From NCBI RefSeq assembly GCF_014843005.1, contig NZ_JACYXM010000002.1, forward strand, positions 496,001 to 560,000: a stretch of DNA of 64,000 bases, read 5' to 3'. Origin of the DNA: Rhodanobacter sp. DHG33. GTDB taxonomy: Bacteria; Pseudomonadota; Gammaproteobacteria; Xanthomonadales; Rhodanobacteraceae. Both the position numbers and the translations under genes were made by a program. Each line of letters opens with the position of its first letter. Within the stretch, counting starts at the first letter, position 1. This document shows, piece after piece, positions 60,827-64,000 of the stretch. The notes under the pieces are model-generated. The model searched no databases. It saw nothing but the letters and a program-made list of their open reading frames with translations, and was not told the origin of the DNA.

Positions 60827-62509
60827 ATGTGTTCGATTTTCGGAATGTTCGACCTGCAGCCGGGCGACGACCTCGCCGCCTTGCGCCGGCAGGCGCTGGA
60901 ACTGTCGCAGCGCCAGCGCCATCGCGGCCCGGACTGGAGCGGCGTATTCGTGGACGCGGGCGTGATCCTGGTGCACGAACGCCTCGCCATCGTCGACCCG
61001 GCATCGGGCGCACAGCCGCTGCGTTCGCGCGACGGCGCGCTGGCGCTGGCGGTGAACGGCGAGATCTACAACCACCGCGCGCTGCGCGATGCCAGCGGCT
61101 ACGACTTCACCACGGGTTCGGACTGCGAGGTGATCAACGCGTTGTACCGTGAGCATGGCGCAGCCGGGTTCATCGAGCACGGCGTGTCCAAGCTCAACGG
61201 CATCTTCGCCTTCGCCTTGTGGGACGGCGCGACGCAGCGCTACCTGATCGCACGCGATCCCATCGGCGTGTGCCCGCTTTACTGGGGACACGACGAACAA
61301 GGCCGCCTGTGCGTGGCTTCGGAAATGAAGGCGCTGGCCGGCCTATGCGCCGACGTGGCTACGTTCCCGCCCGGTCACGTGTACGACAGCGCCACGGGCG
61401 AGCTGCACCGTTATTACCGCAAGGACTGGCGCGACCATGCCGCCACGCGCGGGCACGACGTGCCGCCGGCCGAACTGCGCGCGGCTTTCGAGCAGGCCGT
61501 GCATCGCCAGCTGATGACCGACGTGCCGTACGGCGTGCTGCTCTCCGGCGGTCTGGATTCTTCGCTGGTGGCCGCCTGCGCCGCGAAGTTCGCCCGCGAG
61601 CGTATCGAGGACAACGACAGGAGTGAGGCGTGGTGGCCGCGCCTGCATTCCTTCGCCATCGGCCTGGAAGGATCGCCCGATCTCGCCGCCGCGCAGATCG
61701 CCGCCGATGCGCTGGGCACGGTGCACCACGGTTTCGTCTACACCTTCTGGGAAGGGCTGGATGCGGTGCCCGAGGTGATTCGGCACCTGGAAACCTACGA
61801 CGTCACCACCATCCGCGCCGCCACGCCGATGTACCTGCTGGCCCGCCGCATCAAGGCGATGGGCGTGAAGATGGTGCTGTCGGGCGAAGGCTCGGACGAG
61901 ATCTTCGGCGGCTACCTGTACTTCCACAAGGCGCCTTCGGCGGAAGCCTTCCACGAAGAGACCGTGCGCAAGCTCGACGCGCTGCACAGCTACGACTGTC
62001 TGCGCGCCAACAAGGCGATGATGGCCTGGGGCGTGGAGGCGCGCGTGCCTTTCCTCGACCTCGAATTCATCGATGTGGCGATGGGCATGGACGCCGCGCA
62101 CAAGATGGCCGGCCACGGCAAGATCGAGAAGCACGTGCTGCGCGCAGCCTTCGACGGTGCCTTGCCGAAGGAAATCCTGTGGCGCCAGAAAGAGCAGTTC
62201 AGCGACGGCGTCGGCTACGGCTGGATCGACGGGCTGAAGGCGCATGCCGAACAGATGGTGAGCGACCGCGAATTCGCCGCGGCCGCCGCACGCTTTCCGT
62301 TCAACACGCCGGCCACCAAGGAAGCGTATTTCTATCGCCGCATCTTCGAGCAGCACTACCCGGGCGAAGCCAGTGCGGCCACCGTGCCGGGCGGCAAGTC
62401 CATCGCCTGTTCCTCGCCTGCGGCGCTGGCCTGGGACCCGGCCTTCGCGGCGATGGCCGACCCGTCGGGCCGTGCCGTGCGCGGAGTGCACGAGAAGGCG
62501 TTGGCGTGA
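60827..62509 (+). CDS. asnB: Glutamine-hydrolysing asparagine synthase
   Basis: A 560-residue enzyme making asparagine from aspartate, ATP and glutamine. ATG 60827 places the amidotransferase nucleophile Cys2 (MCSIFGMF) correctly; longer frames are excluded because Cys must follow Met. GEIYNH and RDPIG complete the glutaminase domain (1-200). The synthetase domain has the PP-loop LLSGGLDSSLVA, SGEGSDEIFGGYLYFHKAP and EARVPFLD. GAGGAA precedes the start. It is preceded by the Asn-rich leader and terminator, so expression is probably attenuated when Asn-tRNA is charged. Confidence 0.97.
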   Translation: MCSIFGMFDLQPGDDLAALRRQALELSQRQRHRGPDWSGVFVDAGVILVHERLAIVDPASGAQPLRSRDGALALAVNGEIYNHRALRDASGYDFTTGSDCEVINALYREHGAAGFIEHGVSKLNGIFAFALWDGATQRYLIARDPIGVCPLYWGHDEQGRLCVASEMKALAGLCADVATFPPGHVYDSATGELHRYYRKDWRDHAATRGHDVPPAELRAAFEQAVHRQLMTDVPYGVLLSGGLDSSLVAACAAKFARERIEDNDRSEAWWPRLHSFAIGLEGSPDLAAAQIAADALGTVHHGFVYTFWEGLDAVPEVIRHLETYDVTTIRAATPMYLLARRIKAMGVKMVLSGEGSDEIFGGYLYFHKAPSAEAFHEETVRKLDALHSYDCLRANKAMMAWGVEARVPFLDLEFIDVAMGMDAAHKMAGHGKIEKHVLRAAFDGALPKEILWRQKEQFSDGVGYGWIDGLKAHAEQMVSDREFAAAAARFPFNTPATKEAYFYRRIFEQHYPGEASAATVPGGKSIACSSPAALAWDPAFAAMADPSGRAVRGVHEKALA

Positions 62510-62516
62510 GGCTCGT

Positions 62517-62541
62517 GCTTCCGGTCGCGCGGGCCGGAAGC
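62517..62541. terminator. Hairpin between convergent asnB and protease genes
   Basis: GCTTCCGG (62517-62524) pairs with CCGGAAGC (62534-62541). There is no T-run, so it may be an mRNA-end hairpin rather than an intrinsic terminator. Confidence 0.4.
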
Positions 62542-62545
62542 GGCT

Positions 62546-63856
62546 TCAGTGCAGGTCGGGATGCAGCATGAAGCACTGCGTGCCGTGGCGGAAATCGAGC
62601 AGGAAATCCATGTCGCGCAGGGCGCCTGCACCCAGCGTGATGCCGTGCGCGAGCCCTTGCGCCACGGAGGAATCGGGGAGCACCGCGAAATACATTTCGA
62701 TGGGCTGGCCGCCGATGGTGAGCTTCACCTTGGCGAGCTCGGCATTGGCGAAGGGATGCGATCCGCCGATGTCGTTCACGGCGGTCTTGCCGCGATGCAG
62801 CGGGGTGACTTCCTCCAGTGCCTGCTTCGTGCCGGACAGGTATTGGTAGTCGCCCGTGTCGAGCAGCACCGCCTGCGGCTTGTCGTTGACCAGCAGGGAA
62901 GGCAAGAGCCTGAGGCTGGTGCCCCACACATTGGTGGCCGCCACCATCGGCGTGCCGCAGGCCGGCGCGCGGGCGGTTCCGCCGTAGACGGTCAGCGCCG
63001 CATCCTTGTGGCTGATGCGCAGCGTGCCGAGCGGCGCTAGGAGGTTGCCGCCGATCAGCGCGATCGAACGCGGTACTACCATCACAGGCACGTGATGCAA
63101 GGTGACGCCGCCGATCTTCAGCTCATCGAGCAGGCCGTGCTCCGCATGGACATTGGTGCTCAGCCAGCCGCCGACGCGCACTTTCCGGTCCAGCGGCCGG
63201 ACGCCGAAGGTCTGCGCCTGCGCGGCGCCCAGCACGAGATCGTTGGCACCGGTATCCAGCATTAGGTCGAAGTCGTGGCCGTTCGCCGCCGCCTTGAAGG
63301 TCGGGATCCATGCGTCGTCCTTGAGCGGAATGGAAACGCCATCGGCAGGGGCGTCGTAGGTCAAAGGCGGGGAGGCGGCCTCGTCGCCGGCCAGGTAGGA
63401 CTCTACGTTGGCCAGGGCCTTGTCCACGCCACGCCCCTGGAAACGCTTGACGAGTTCGCGCTCCACCGCGTCGGCGTCGCCGCGCTTGCCCGCCAGGCGC
63501 AAGTCGCCGCTGCGGAATTGCCCGCAGAGCAATGCGACGCCCGGCTTGCTGTCGATCAGGTCGTTCTCGCAGAGCTGGGCGTCCGCGCTTGCCGCGTCCA
63601 GGTGGAAGTGGATGCGTTCGAGCACCATGGCCGCCCAGACATGCGCCACGGGATCGGTGGCGGAGCCGTAGATGCGCGTGGCAGTGGCCTCGTCGCCCTG
63701 CTGCATGGCCGCGACCAGGGTGCGGATGGTGGCGGCGGGTTCTGCGGTATCGGCAGGGGCCTGTGCGGCGTCCTGCGCCAGGCCGGCGATCGGCGCGGCA
63801 AGCAGGGCGATGCAGGCGAGTTTCGCGGCTGGCCTGAGGAAAGAGCGGTTGCGCAT
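62546..63856 (-). CDS. Exported retropepsin-like aspartic protease with two DTG motifs
   Basis: A 436-residue protein with a signal peptide (MRNRSFLRPAAKLACIALLA to LAQ). Residues ~40-165 are helical repeats. Two aspartic-protease-like motifs follow, FDLMLDTGANDLVLG near residue 195 and AVLLDTGDYQYLSG near 335, each with downstream hydrophobic-Gly strands, as in a pseudo-dimeric pepsin-like enzyme. Many bacterial members have one DTG and must dimerise. The substrate is unknown. It is convergent with asnB. Confidence 0.8.
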   Translation of the reverse strand: MRNRSFLRPAAKLACIALLAAPIAGLAQDAAQAPADTAEPAATIRTLVAAMQQGDEATATRIYGSATDPVAHVWAAMVLERIHFHLDAASADAQLCENDLIDSKPGVALLCGQFRSGDLRLAGKRGDADAVERELVKRFQGRGVDKALANVESYLAGDEAASPPLTYDAPADGVSIPLKDDAWIPTFKAAANGHDFDLMLDTGANDLVLGAAQAQTFGVRPLDRKVRVGGWLSTNVHAEHGLLDELKIGGVTLHHVPVMVVPRSIALIGGNLLAPLGTLRISHKDAALTVYGGTARAPACGTPMVAATNVWGTSLRLLPSLLVNDKPQAVLLDTGDYQYLSGTKQALEEVTPLHRGKTAVNDIGGSHPFANAELAKVKLTIGGQPIEMYFAVLPDSSVAQGLAHGITLGAGALRDMDFLLDFRHGTQCFMLHPDLH

Positions 63857-64000
63857 GGATACGTCCTTACCCGGTTCGATCGTCGCCTTGGCCAGCGGTG
63901 CGCAGCATCGGGCAAAGCCGGTGCTCGTACAAGCCCGTGGCCGTCCATTTCGGCCGGCATGCTAAGCTTGCGGGCCGCAAAACCCTTACGAACACATCCA

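Overview
The window is GC-rich gammaproteobacterial chromosome, most likely Xanthomonadales and probably a Rhodanobacteraceae genus such as Dyella, Rhodanobacter or Luteibacter. Evidence: the gene order mucD-lepA-lepB-DUF4845-rnc-era-recO, nagZ-hpt-mtnP, a FabV enoyl reductase, an rpfE-type gene overlapping recJ, and a tmRNA tag ANDDNYALAA. The genus is inferred from gene content only; no database was searched.

Layout. (1) 1-17.3 kb is core: the mucD end, translation and secretion genes (lepA, lepB, rnc, era), recO, a receiver-Hpt regulator, a large YdbH/AsmA-like envelope protein, rlmD, a CYTH phosphatase, peptidoglycan and purine salvage (nagZ, hpt, a flavin reductase, mtnP), a cold-shock gene, cutC, fabV and a PepSY-like secreted protein. 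(2) 17.3-36.8 kb is an integrated, phage-satellite-like island. It sits directly behind ssrA (tmRNA), starts with a P4-type integrase, and has a matched pair of 12-bp-spaced GGGGGTAAC repeats at each end. It carries a three-gene TIGR04255 cassette, a two-gene HipA-like kinase cassette, a C4-like antisense RNA, AlpA, an HTH protein, two zinc-ribbon primase proteins, a RepA-like helicase, a tape-measure/muramidase protein cut off from the rest of its tail module, and visibly AT-richer cargo genes for membrane and secreted proteins. (3) 37.3-64 kb is core again: a GacA/UvrY regulator, rne facing rluC, phhB, nfuA, a LysR/quinone-reductase pair, two small cytochromes c, a TraB protein, agmatine use (aguB, aguA) around clcA, yheS, an rpfE-like gene with recJ, asnB and a two-motif aspartic protease.

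The strongest possibly undescribed system is upstream of asnB (60.48-60.66 kb). A 40-codon leader ORF has 8 Asn codons in 11 residues. It is followed by a perfect 12-bp terminator, and an 8-bp all-GC segment at the end of the leader ORF can compete for the 5' arm of that terminator. This is the layout of a ribosome-mediated attenuator that would sense charged tRNA-Asn. The suggested -10 box puts the transcript start on the leader AUG, so the leader may be read as a leaderless message.

Within the island, the TIGR04255 triplet and the HipA-like pair are compact, overlapping gene sets of the kind often found as accessory cassettes and are the best candidates there for an uncharacterised anti-phage or regulatory function. 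That function is inference only.
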